Part shown: piece by piece, positions 32,817 through 44,810 of the stretch
How the letters are laid out: every line of letters starts with the position of its first letter
How positions within the stretch are numbered: position 1 is the first letter of the stretch
From: Thuidium tamariscinum
Lineage: Eukaryota; Streptophyta; Bryopsida; Hypnales; Thuidiaceae
Direction: 5' to 3'
DNA: 64,000 bases
Assembly (NCBI GenBank): GCA_947034885.2
Contig: OX344753.2
Location: forward strand, 9,238,001-9,302,000
Notes under the pieces: generated by a model
What the model was told of the DNA's origin: nothing
Databases searched by the model: none
Seen by the model: only the letters and a program-made list of their open reading frames with translations
Made by a program: the position numbers and the translations under genes

Positions 32817-34224
32817 GTGACAAGTGGTGCTTACTTGAGCAACGATTATTTGCACTCATCTTGAACTTGAAAAAGCTAGCGATACAGTAAACATTATCAT
32901 TTCACATCCAATTGTAATTAAGTGTAGCTGCTGGAATCCGTCGTCAGTGGACCATGCGCGAGATCCTCGTGCTGGTGACATGGGAGCTGGATGGTATCCA
33001 CTTTTGAATTTAATGGAACTCATTCAAGTGATTATCAGGGATGACCTAAGGCAGAAGGCTCAGGAATCACCCATCTAAGGGCTGAAACTGAATTTTGGGG
33101 AGGTGGAACATCATGAAATATTTTTCAGTATATTTTCCTTGAAAGACAAGTGGAATTGTCATCTAACCCAAGTCATTTCATATTTATTGGAGCTTTGCAG
33201 AATTAGTTATCAAATTTTGAAGTTGAAAGGGCATAGGACTCTAAAATGTTGCCCTAGCTAAAATGTACACTATTAGTACACTGCTGAAGGCTATGAAAAA
33301 GCAATGTGTACAAGTATTGTACATTTAAGGTAAGGCACCATTTTAGAACCCACTCTAGAGATGTATGTTACCATGTACAACACCATGGTATAGTACAAAA
33401 TTATTGGGTCATTATAAAATTAATAATCAACAAACCAAGGTTAAAGGCCCAAAGTTCATATTGTCAATCAATTGTTGTAAAATATTGAACTTTTAAAATT
33501 TTAAAAAACAAACTCAATTGGAGTAGAAATTAAGTGTATTTGATAATCTTCATTTTATTAGCAATGAAATTTAAGCTTAAAAAAATCATTTTTTTAGCTA
33601 AAATTCAACTCAAGAGGAAATAGCAAGAAATAGCAAAATCACTACAGCTACATCCATAAAAAATTTAGAGGCTAAAAAACATTTTCTTTTCTATCCTACA
33701 AATTTAGATGACATTGACCAAAGGTTCTTTTGTATCCTCAATAATGTTGTAGGATTAGAGTAGCTATGGTAGTATGCCAAATAAGCCCAGGCATGCATGT
33801 GTTTTTGGAATGAAAAATTTGCAATAGATATTTCACCTTGGCAAAATAATCATTTTGGCAAGTCAATTTTGTTAGGGACAATGACTCTATTAAAACTACT
33901 TTTTTCTAGGAATGGTTCATTGTTTGGAGAACTAGAAGCCTTGTGGTTGATCGGAACTCGGAAGGCAAAATAGTCAATTGCATCAATGGGAGTGGGTGCA
34001 AATAAGAAATTCTTGCAAAAACAATGATCCTCTATTTGCCAAGATGAATTTATTATTAGTAAGTGGTGATGCTTTTACTCATGACCTTTTCAAAGCACTA
34101 TCATCTTTCAATCTTCAATTATCATTGATAAGTTTTTAGACAAAAACTCTACAATGACTTTAGACAAAAATTTTACTTAGAAGTAGCGGCAATTAAACAT
34201 TGGGGATTTTATTTTGGGGGGGGG
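32817..34224. other. Intergenic, no gene seen
   Basis: AT-rich DNA, ending in a run of about a dozen G at 34216-34227 that abuts the next MITE. No open frame of interest. Confidence 0.45.
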
Positions 34225-34960
34225 GGGTTGATCGCATGAAATACATGTACTATTTGTTTCATTTTGTAATATTATTCATGGTTTTTTCTAAAATATTTGA
34301 AAATTCAAAAAACTATTTTTTTTTAATTAAAAAAATATGGCCATTGTATACACCCAAATATACCCCTTTAAGATGAAGATAACTACCGTAGGAAGTTCAT
34401 TAAAAAAAATTCTAAGTAACAAAACTAGAGTAGTGCTAAATTTTTTAAAATACATATTTCAGTATTTTAATTAGGAAAAAATAGGAAAAAAATTAAATAG
34501 ATCATTTGTAGCAATTCTATGGAGACGGTCATTCACCAAAAAACCCACCAAATTAATATTTCAGAGGTTTCAAAATGCAAGTAAAGTGGAGTTTACATTG
34601 TGGACTTCTACACTACATACAATTACTATTTTTAGAACTAATTTGGATAATAGATACAAGTCTATTAAAAGACCATGTTTTCTAAAGTTCAACTTGAAAT
34701 TTATTTTTTGGGGTGCTAAATAGTACTCTAGAACCTCCTAAATTTGTGAATGTGACATAAAATTGGGGGCTATTCTTAAATAGTAGTAGTATTTTATTTT
34801 AAAATTATTACAAAAAAATAGAGACTATGGATAATATTCATAAATATCTTGTCAATGAATATTGAATCATTTGGAGATATAATGCAAAAGTTATGATGAA
34901 AGACTATTCATTACACAAAGTGTAACAAAAAAATAGTACAAGTATCTTGTGAAATCACCC
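34225..34960. mobile_element. MITE family 1, copy F (about 736 bp)
   Basis: The right end reads as the inverse of GGGTGATTTCACAAGATAC. The left end GGGTTGATCGCATGAAATAC merges with a G run, so the exact left edge and the 4-bp duplication cannot be read (the right flank is TAGA). Interior homology to copies A, C and G is clear. This is one of the older copies. Confidence 0.75.
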
Positions 34961-36905
34961 TAGATTTCGAGAAGATAGTTATAACTTGTATAATCTTGCA
35001 TTTTGTTGTTGATACCGTACCTCTTAGATTTTTGATTTTGTATGATACTATGATTGAAGGCTCAAGTTAAATTTAACTATTGAGTGTTCAATAATGTACC
35101 TAAAGGGTGACATGCATTAGAGGAGTTTTTGGCCTCTGAGAGAATGTTTTAGGATCATTCCTTGAGTTTATTCCTAATTTTGCAAATTAGCTAGTGTTGG
35201 TTTGAATTTTCAAATTTTCAAATACTACTACTACTAATAATAATTTTTAAATGTATTAAAATCTTTAAAAATGGTTTTAAGGAATATTTAATAATAAATG
35301 TAATCAATTAATTAATTGATATTATGTGAAGTAGCAATTGCCCGACCATGTTAGACTGTTGATGTGGTAGTGTTCTTAACATTCTTGCAATGTTTCTAGT
35401 GTTTGGGAACTTACAATCTTCCAAAGGCTCAAATCTCCTCTAATGATTTCATCAAAACAGTGGCAATGTCTTTTTGCCATTCTTGCCACATTTTGTATCA
35501 TTTTAATGGAATGTTGAATCGTTTTTGACATATTTAGTACCATTTTAATAGAATGTTGAACCTTTCTATAAGAAAATCACTACATTAGTTGAAATTTGAG
35601 GCCTCGAGAGGGTCATTTTGGATCTGTTTAAAAAATAATTCCTAAAATTGCTAGCCGTTGTCAAGTTAACAATTACCAAAAAAAATTGGCTTTTGAAATG
35701 TGAAAAAATTTTCAATTTAAAAAAAAAAGTTGATGATGTGGTACACTCTCAACCATGTTGGATTCCGCAATTTCTATGTTTCCACGACTATGAAACATAT
35801 TCCTGTGGCAATTTCAGTGTTCCTGTAGTTTAGGAACCCAGAGTCTTCTAGAGGCCCCAAATTTCATCTAATGTTTTAACAAAATTCACCATCTAGGAAT
35901 ACAATGGCATTATGTATAAGGAAGATTTTCAGGTTCAAGAGGAAAAACATATGAGATTTTGTATATGTTTAGTACAATTTGAAGGTGTTCTCACTTCCCA
36001 AGCATTGAGTGAATAAATAGAATTATTTCTCTAGAATATAGATTTATGTCCCTGTATCTAATATTGATGTAGACTTCAGTGTATATAATTAGCACATGTA
36101 ATTCATTGATTTTCAAGGTTTAGATCTCACTAAGTTGTAGATTTTGAAATTCCAATCTCATTGATTTATACATTTCATAATTTCAAATCTAGACTCTATT
36201 CTTGATTCCAGAAGTTTGAATATTACTAATTTGTAGATTTCAATTTTCTTAAAAGCCTTATCGTTTTTAGATTTTGAAATTCTTGGATTTTTAGAATCTT
36301 CAAACTCTAGAAATATTCAAATTTTATAAATAGAACTTGACAACTCAAAGTCTTATATGTCCAATTACATGGTACCCTTGACAATCAATATAAGATGATT
36401 GCATCTTGTAAAATCAATCAAAGACAAGGTTGAAAACACATTGTAAGTTGTGTCAATTGATGTGTCAGCAAATCTACTAATTTGGATGGCATATGAGGAA
36501 TTTGGAGAGAATTTATGAAGTGAATAAAGTTCATATAAGAATTCTAAACTTCACTATGATCATGAGGAGGAGATTCACCAACTTTTTAGGAGAGAATTGA
36601 TATAATTTCCTTGTAATATATTGCATCCCTTGTTATCTCCATTGACCATAATTCAAAATCTTATTTCTCATAATAAGGTTCAACTTCTCTTAATTAGTCA
36701 AGGTCAATATTTGACATGTGCACCTAATTGTAAGTAGTTTCTAAAATTGAACTATATCAATGCGTGCCGAAAATGTAAAGTGCCCTTTTGTAAGAGCCTT
36801 AGGTTGATTTTAAATATTTTTATTTCTACACTTCAAAAGTTCAAGTCATCTTTATATAAACTATGTTTAGAAAAACTATGCAAAGAAAATTTAGAATCCA
36901 CTTTT
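34961..36905. other. Intergenic, no gene seen
   Basis: AT-rich with repeated words such as TTTGTAGATTTTGAAATTC around 36.1-36.3 kb, reminiscent of the 2.5-2.8 kb interior of the CACTA element but without its ends. No gene is supported. Confidence 0.4.
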
Positions 36906-37638
36906 GGGTGAATGCAAGAAACACATGTACTATTTGTTGCGTTTTACTACAATATTCATGACTTTTTCTGGAGTACTTTAAAATTAGAAAATTGATTTTT
37001 AAAAAATTTGAAAAATATGAACAATGTATAGAACTCTAAGATGAAGGTTTTCACTGAAGGAAATTGATAGAAAAATTCTCTAAATAGGAGAATTTAAAAA
37101 GCACCAAACCTCAAGAAAATACATACCTTCATGTTTTAATTTGGAAAAAATAGTAAAAATAAGTAAATACAAAAAATAAAAGGTGGTCATTTGCAAAAAT
37201 TCTATGGAGATGGTCATTCACCAAAAAAACCACCAAAATAATATTTTATATGTTTCAAAATTCAAGTAGAAAGAAGCTCACTTTGTAGACTTCCACACCA
37301 CATAAAAATAACTTTTTTCAAAATCCCTCACATGGAGAGATGTAAATCTACTAGAAGACCATCTCATCCAAATTTCATCTCAAAATCATTAAAAAAAGGT
37401 ACTCCTTAGTACTAAAAACCTCCAAATTGTCATTTGTGACATTTAATCACTAGTACTATTTTAGTATTAAACTATTTTTGAAAACTATGAAAAAATTATG
37501 TAAGATGTATGATAGACATGAATACCTTCTCTAGAAATCTTGAGTCATTTCGAGCAAAAATGAAAAAGTTATGGCCAAAAAACAGATCAACACTTAGCTT
37601 GTGACGAAAAATAGTACAAGTGTTTCTTGCATTCACCC
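36906..37638. mobile_element. MITE family 1, copy G (733 bp)
   Basis: Both ends read GGGTGAATGCAAGAAACAC (right one inverted), the best matched tips of the family, flanked by TTTT on both sides (36902-36905, 37639-37642). Orientation as copies A, C and F. It is probably among the youngest copies. Confidence 0.9.
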
Positions 37639-37642
37639 TTTT

Positions 37643-38278
37643 GGCTTTGAAAGTCCAAATAAGGTTCAACTTAAATTTAGACAATTAAAAAATAAGAACT
37701 ATATTCAAATGCTTTTTCAATCAATTTTTTGTGTTAAGTAAGAACAACTTAAAAATTTCCAAATAATAATGACCATGGTTTCTTATATTGAAACGTACAT
37801 TTTTTTTGTTGGCTCTGGTTGGAAGTCAAAAGGAAATATAGATTCTTTGGTTCAAAATGAATATTTTAGACAACATATGAATAAACAATGAATAATATAT
37901 GTATTCAAAATTGACTATAGACTCTCATAAATAGATGATGTAAATTTTTGGCAAGAATTTGTAGCAATTGATTTTAGAGATAGGTCACATTTAGATGTTG
38001 TTTTTTGGTTTCTTAGCTACAAAGGAGATTTAGTAGTGACCACAAACTTCAATTTTGTTAAGCTAAAGCGATTCAAGTGCCACAAATTGCAACACACTTC
38101 TATTCATAGCTCAAAAAACCAATACAAGTGACAAAGGCATTCATGAGACACCCAACATAAATTAATAGCAACTTACGTTACCCCTGGAATGCTAGGGCAA
38201 ACCAAAGAGGTCCAATGGATGGCAAGAAATTCTTGCATGTAGGGCAAAAATGCAATCACTCATCCTCAATTTTAGGAG
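37643..38278. other. Intergenic, no gene seen
   Basis: AT-rich spacer between a family 1 and a family 2 MITE. Confidence 0.45.
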
Positions 38279-38280
38279 TA

Positions 38281-38552
38281 AGGTGGGTACACCTAAAAGC
38301 GCCACTTTTTGGTACTGTGCGTAGTAACTATTACTACTTTGATTAAATTTTCATATAGTCTTCTTGGCAAGTGAAAGCATGTTCCAATGCACCAAAAAAC
38401 ACAGCATTTGGATACGATATGCAAAAGTTATTAAGGTTCAAAGCTTGTTTCTAAAAGCGCTCCAGCCAAATAGGTACATAATGAAATTCAGAAACGTATA
38501 GCAACTATAGATGGCACTTTTAGGTGAGGTGCAATTTTAGGTGTACCCACCT
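38281..38552. mobile_element. MITE family 2, copy 2 (272 bp)
   Basis: The ends are AGGTGGGTACACCTAAAA and the inverse of AGGTGGGTACACCTAAAA, identical over 18 bases, with TA at 38279-38280 and 38553-38554. The interior is in opposite orientation to copy 1 and shares GGCAAGTGAAAGCATGTTCC and CAATGCACCAAAAAAC. Confidence 0.88.
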
Positions 38553-38914
38553 TATAAAGTGGAGATCTTCTATACTTCTTTGACTTCAAATGAGTTTTTT
38601 TGAATATTTTATTACAAATGATTCCCACGGTTTTAGAAGTCATGAATTTCACAGGACACACAACCCCCCTGCCGTCCTTCTAGGGTCAAATGGAGGTGCC
38701 AGTTTGACCTCTTCACTTGAAGGGCAACCCAAGTCTCCGTGGGGGATTTGTTTTTCAGCCTCCATGAGTGGTATCTCGGCGAGGCAGGGTGGTGCCGTGG
38801 TGGCATTTTGTTGGCCGGGAGGCCCCTCGCTGCGCTGTGCTCGCGGGTCTGTACTCTGTACTGATCACATAAACCAAATTTGGAGGGCAAGCTGGTTGTG
38901 CAATGCTTGATAAT

Positions 38915-39905
38915 ACTGACTAGTGCTTGTGGTTTGAACAAACGAACTCAAGCACCACATAACATCGAACGAAATCGTCAAATGGTGCAATTTTGCAAAC
39001 TGCCCGGCCTATCATCTAAGCTTGAAACTCTTTATTGTGATCATGAAGATTCTTCCGGTGTTAGCTTGGAAGGTGACAATAGAGAAGGGCGTTCTCCTCT
39101 TGCCCACCCTCAAAATCCTAAAATCAGGAGCATCGATCCGGGTACCGATCGTCAGCAAGGGGATTCAGTCCACCTCTACTGCAGGAAATGCAACCCAACA
39201 ACTAAGTTAGACACTGCTGCAAGCCCACCATTGAAAAAAAATTCTGGAGAAAAAACAAAAGAACATTTAACACTGGGATGTTGTTTCAACCACTTGGTTG
39301 CTTGAAACAATGTGTTTTTAAAGTTGGGAGTTTCCATTACTGGATAGCTCAACAAGTGAGGTTCATAAATTGCAGCAAACCAAAATGCAGGGTCCATGCA
39401 TGAATGAACTGCATGCACACCACAAATCCTAAACTCTCAGTCCATGAGAAGGTAGTAGCATGGACTGAGCAGAGTAGTTTCTGCATATGACCAAATTACA
39501 CAAATTTCACATCACTAACTTGAATTTGAAAGCGTTCAGAACGACGACATTAATTAATCGATAATTTACTTCTGTGAAAAAATACAGCCTAGATTAACAA
39601 AAATGACTGTACACGTAGCATTTGTACAACCACTACCTTCAAATTTCGAGAGGCTCGCAAGACCTACACATTCTTGGATTCATGAGGCTAATCCCCAACT
39701 ACGCGCTGAAAAAAAAGAGGTGTCTTCAGCAATACAGAAAAACGCTCCACTTGCAGGTACTGATCATAGTGGATTCAAAACACTATTAGGCCGAAGGATC
39801 ATCAATAAAGCTCTTAACCAACGTATTTCCATTGACGAGCTTTGTTGTCGCTATCATGAAGTCGTACTTCATTCCCTCCTGAATCGTTTCAAGACCCAAA
39901 ATTAG
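38915..39905 (+). CDS. Possible exons of an unknown protein
   Basis: Two open stretches look less AT-driven than their surroundings: 38938-39305 (RTQAPHNIERNRQM to CCFNHLVA, polar with CRKC) and 39603-39905 (SWIHEANPQLRAEKK, then GFKTLLGRRIINKALNQR, ending LLNRFKTQN). The second reads like a folded, Leu- and Arg-rich piece. I recognise no family and cannot show that the two belong together. They lie just beyond the 3' end of the VPS33 remnant on the opposite strand. Confidence 0.25.
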
Positions 39906-40237
39906 TGCTCAAATAAAAATTCAAGTGAGACTATCAATTATTACTAAGGCAAGCCCTAAAACAAACGACATCCCTCACTTCCGGCAAAGATAGATATCAA
40001 CCATGTCTACAAAATCACTTCCAGTATGCTTCAGTTCAACCTCAACTGCATTCATTGTGATGGGTGATTAATAGTCATACTGGAAACCAGCATATTGCTA
40101 ACATACTATAAAACTAGCATTGTGCAACCAGCAGTTTCTTGTTGAGAGACCAATATTCTAGCAAAGTAGCATCTTGATTATTGCATTTATGCTGATCAGC
40201 ACATATATTACTGGATAGATGGCTATTGAGACAAAAC

Positions 40238-43200
40238 CTGAGACTCAAGAAACCGAAGTGCTGAGATCTCCGCGAAAGTAACACCTCCAATGAAGAAGAC
40301 CAGAATTACACGTCGGCGAGCATCTGTGCCTGGCACACTGCGCCATATCACGCCAACAACATAATAAGAGGACCTCAACAGGAGGCAATCAACGTGCTAA
40401 AATTTAATAAGAAAATTTGTTCCAGAAGGAATCAGATAATTATAAACCAAATTGGTACCTCTCTGTTGGGGGAATCGTCTCTCGCCTAATAATGTTCACT
40501 TCCTGAATCATTACGAAAAAATTGATGTCAATATTCAGACTGCTACAGGAAAATAAATCTGATACTGTGACATTTCAGGAAAACAATTCAAGACTGCATC
40601 AAAACTGCACCTTACAACATTGACCCATGTAAGAGAATCTCTACGCGTCCTTTCTAATGGCAGCGAGAAGAATTAACCTGATTTTTCTCAAATCTCTCAA
40701 ACGTTGATCCTGGGAGCAAGCGTAAAAGTTCAGACTGTCGCCTGCAGCAGCGAAAATAGCTGGGTTATCATTAGTACCTAAAAATGTAACCAACCTGACA
40801 ACCACGCAATTTAACACCAAAACCAGCACCAGAAGCATCAAGGATATGTGAGAATAGCGCACCATTCACCCCGCAGGGCATTTTGCACAAGACGGATACT
40901 TAGAGGAGCATATCCTGAATAAACGTAAGAAATGTCGTCCGGGCTGCTAAACCAATATCAACGTAGTCAGGAACTTGAAGAGACGGAGTCGGGTTGTAGA
41001 GAGTAGAGCATCATGTAGAATCTAGAGAAACGACATAAATAACTAAGTAAAAGCTTAATTTGGTGAAGTCCCAGAATAACTTATGACAACCCATCAACTA
41101 TGCACCGTTTGGAGAGAAAGTGATTCTAATCAACATACTACACATGGTCTTTATAGGTTATTTCCTGGTCCAATAACAGATATACAAGACAATGAACTAC
41201 CTCATATCATTATTTTCTTCCGGTACTAAGTTGAGGCCCTTCTTGACAGCTAGCCAGTTACTTTTTGCTTCCTGCAGCATTAACACGCTCAAGTTCAGCA
41301 CATTCGTTGTACATAGTCCAAAATCTTAAGAACAAATTTCGAACTTATGACATTAGCCGCTACTAAAATCCTCCTAAAAATAATAAGGGTGCGAGGACAT
41401 ACTTGTTTTGTCACCAGGCCAGCCTTCTCTAAATTGCTTAAAGTGAACATGTGCTCAAAGCCATAACTGTGCAAGACTTCTCTCCTGCATCAAAAAGCAA
41501 GTCTTCGTCAGACGATAACACTTGCGTCTATTTCAGGGCGACCAATGTACAGTACAAATTATATTTTCAACGCTGAGTTCGAACCCAAACACCTCACGTA
41601 CCACATACATACAAAAGGGCAGCAACATAAGTACTTTGAAACTGGATATGAGTATTGTCAACCGAAGAATCCTATTGAAAATTAAACGGTGAAGAGATGA
41701 CCCTTTCATTTACCTGATGTAGTCGAAATGTTTCTTAGGAAGGCCGTTATTAGTGACAGATAGTAAAATGAGCAGACGCAAGACACTCTCAATTTGCTCT
41801 TGCTTCTGAATCATCTCTTCCACATATGTAAATGACCTGCGCAAAAGAGGGTAGCCGACGACATCAGCCAGAGCATATTTTCCACTGGGCTTCAACACGC
41901 CTTCAGTAAGTTCCAAATAAGATTGCAATGGAGCACATCAAAGGTCTAGAAACATACGCATCATAATTTTCACCTTCCACCAGCGTCTGCTCCATACTCA
42001 ACCTACTCAAGAATGTTGACTTTGTGGTAAACTTCGATAGATGTTGTGCAATATTTATATGTCTCTGCGCGGTCCACACACTAACATCACCTCGCAGCAC
42101 CCAATGAACCCATGAGGGAATCGAAAACACCATGAGGTACACAGTTCCTCATAACGACGAAGGTTTTCACCATTTGACGTCTCAAATTTCATGGTTTCAC
42201 ATCAAAGCCTACACATGGTCGATAGTTGGTACAATTTTTACGCATCCTACTTCCAAAAAAAAGCCCAGGAAAGATAGCTTACTGTCATTTCAGGAAGAAC
42301 ATTCAGCTTTTTCACGAAGTCTTTCACATCTGAAATAGACTGATTCTCCTGGCCACATTACAGGACAAATTACGATATAATAATTGGTCTACTCCAAAAA
42401 GCTTTTGCAATTATAAATTGAATTCAGCTGTTCAGTGCGCATAGCAAAAGAGGCACACGGAAAAAGGAGGCAGTAAACTTACTGCGTTGGTTACATCCGA
42501 GTAATCTTGTTTTATGCTCACAGCCTTTTGGCGCAAAACCTGCCATGTCATGTACAGTATGTCAAAATTCCAGATTTGAGGGATAAGAGCAAGAGAAATG
42601 GCCTCATGAAACCAAAGTCAGGATTAAAGAGGGGAATGCCTAATTGAATCATCTGTCCAACTTCTTGAGAAAATCTATCTGGCAGGATAAAACTATTGAG
42701 ATCCAGTGTCGATCACATAGTTGCAGAAAGTGGCACTAGGCAAAATACCCGGGATAATTTGAAGAATTGGACGAACGCAGCATGGTAGCTAGAAAGGTCT
42801 GTGGATCCAGTTCAACTGCAGATATTGAGCATAACTAAGAGCATAGAAATAAACAAAGTTTGTTACCTGGCCAACAACTCCAAAGTTGAGATCTCGAAGC
42901 TCCCTGTACAACTTGTCGCTGCAAACATAACTCACAACCTTAGCTGATATCAAATAAGTCCCTCGGAGATTAACGAATAGGATACATGACAAAAATTTGA
43001 CAAAAGAACTGAACAAATCAATCTAAAAGAATGTCAACAATACCTGGAGTTAAGTGGCACTTTCACCTTCCTAGTGTTAGCCTGCGAGTTAGGCTGAGCA
43101 CCCATAACAATTGGGTCCAGCTCCACCGCCCCATTGTTTATCTGTATGAACTGCAGCCTTGTGCAATATTTCAACTAGACGTTAACCCAAGGGAAATCCA

Positions 43201-44471
43201 TCAAATTTGAAAGGAAAAAGCATCCGGAAAGCTATTGTGTCGAGAAAGTACCTTAGCCGAGACGGTGAAATGCAGATGTTTTCAACTAGATCATTCATTA
43301 AAATAGCGTAGAGCGCGAGCAATAGATTCAGATGTCATACACGGAAAATTGTTCAGTATACTGGCAGGGGAAGTTTCATGGAAGTGATCTATCGGTGAAT
43401 ATTACTATTGGAAAGAAATAGCACCTCATCAATGACGCCCTCGTATGTTAACTGTGAGCACATGGGTGTTACCATGTCAACCTGAATACAACGTCAACTT
43501 CTCTCAGTATTGGAAAACTGCTTCTAAGAAGCAAGAAACGCAATCTAATCTAACAAAAGTCGGGAATAAATTCGTTGCCTAAAGAGTACGGTAGAAACAA
43601 AATCCAGAAACTGTATAATTGCAGACAACGTAGGGAATTGCATTGTACCTGCCGATCAATAAGGAGAAGAGTATGTATCTCAGGAGGTCTCGCCTGGACA
43701 CAAAATCACCAGTACATAGTAAATCCTCCATAAGTAAAGCACAATAGCGTCCCTCTTCGCTTGCACAATACAGGATTACAATCACACTGAGGTCGAACTT
43801 AGTAACCGCAAAAGGCACTCGGTTTGCTGAATAGACATGATAAGATCCAAACCATCGGGGAAATCGAACTTTGGATTTCAGAACAAACACAAACAATAGC
43901 AAGATATTGAACTACTGCTTAGAATCCACTTTAAAAAGACCAATTCAAGTGCTCTTTAAGTGTGGATTACCGATGCAGGAAGAGGAGGCGGCTGCTCTCG
44001 TTGCATTCGAAGAAGGATTTCCGAGACTTGGTTAGCTGCCTTGCCTTTTCCTTTTACATTCGGTATCACGCCATACATCTCCTGTTACACCATACTAAAG
44101 ACTCTTAATGTTCAATTGGCACGTTCGAGAGAAGACCCCAAGCATGCACACTAAAAATATTCCTGCTAAGCGATGCAAAGGCTCAAAATCGGTAGGTACC
44201 TGAAGCTTCGTGATTGCCCGTGCAATATACCACAAAGAACTCGTATCTCCATCCACTTTGGTCTCCTGAGAAGGTAAAGAGATGTCACCACCCGAGAGGT
44301 CAAGATCGCTCTGATAATGGGAAAGATTGAAAATGGATCACAGAGATGCAGAGCTAGTACGTTGAACGAACGACTCAGTTCCAAAGATAATATATCCTCA
44401 TCGAAAGGGATGAAGTACAACGGATATTCCCCGATGGTCACATTTCCAGTAGCCTTCACCTTCTCTAAAAC
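40238..44471 (-). pseudogene. VPS33: VPS33 (Sec1/Munc18 family), 17 intact exons, both ends missing
   Basis: Seventeen exons with GT-AG introns join into one unbroken frame of 461 residues that follows plant VPS33. Exons (high to low): 44471-44361, 44310-44200, 44081-43971, 43693-43649, 43481-43425, 43150-43044, 42918-42867, 42539-42483, 42339-42283, 42064-41958, 41836-41714, 41484-41403, 41271-41201, 40946-40863, 40741-40678, 40502-40459, 40337-40238. Landmarks are EYPLYFIPFDEDILSLELS, VDMVTPMCSQLTYEGVIDE, MEQTLVEGENYD, EEMIQKQ, SYVYSGYAPLSIRLVQ and FFIGGVTFAEISALRFL. VPS33 is the SM subunit of the HOPS/CORVET tethers at vacuole and endosome. Roughly the first 140 and last 35 residues are absent. 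The upstream intron is cut at about 44508 by the duplicated double-Dof block. With no internal damage, the truncation looks recent, or the missing exons lie elsewhere. Confidence 0.85.
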
Positions 44472-44616
44472 CTGGGCACAAAGAACACAAAAGTCTGAGA
44501 AACGTACGTAAGAAGGGAGCGAAGGGAACTCGGGCCTTCCACCAGGTTCCAACTGATTCCAATGCTCTTGGATGCTTGCGACTCACGCCTTGTCTTGCCT
44601 ACCTCCCAGGCTGGAG

Positions 44617-44624
44617 TATAAAAG
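44617..44624 (+). promoter_or_regulatory. TATA box of double-Dof gene 2
   Basis: TATAAAAG in GGAGTATAAAAGAGCAGG, 187 bases before the next noted codon region and in the same place as in gene 1. The leader between TATA and ATG is nearly identical in both genes, so both probably share their expression signals. Confidence 0.7.
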
Positions 44625-44810
44625 AGCAGGACTACCTGCCATTTTTCTCAGAGAGTTTCTCTCAGCTTTCAGACGGTTGTTATGCTGCTGCGAAATCGAA
44701 ATTTCATGCCTTAGCATTTTCTCGTTTGAATTGTAGTCAGGGAGGTTGATTATTTCCATAGTATACAAGCTCTTTCGTGTTGCATACAGTCATTGCGTTT
44801 TCCTTTTACG

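Noticed and set aside
41201-41271. Stop codon after VPS33 text NNDMR
   Set aside because: It lies beyond a GTAGTT donor; using the donor joins the exon in frame to the SYVYSGYAPLS exon.
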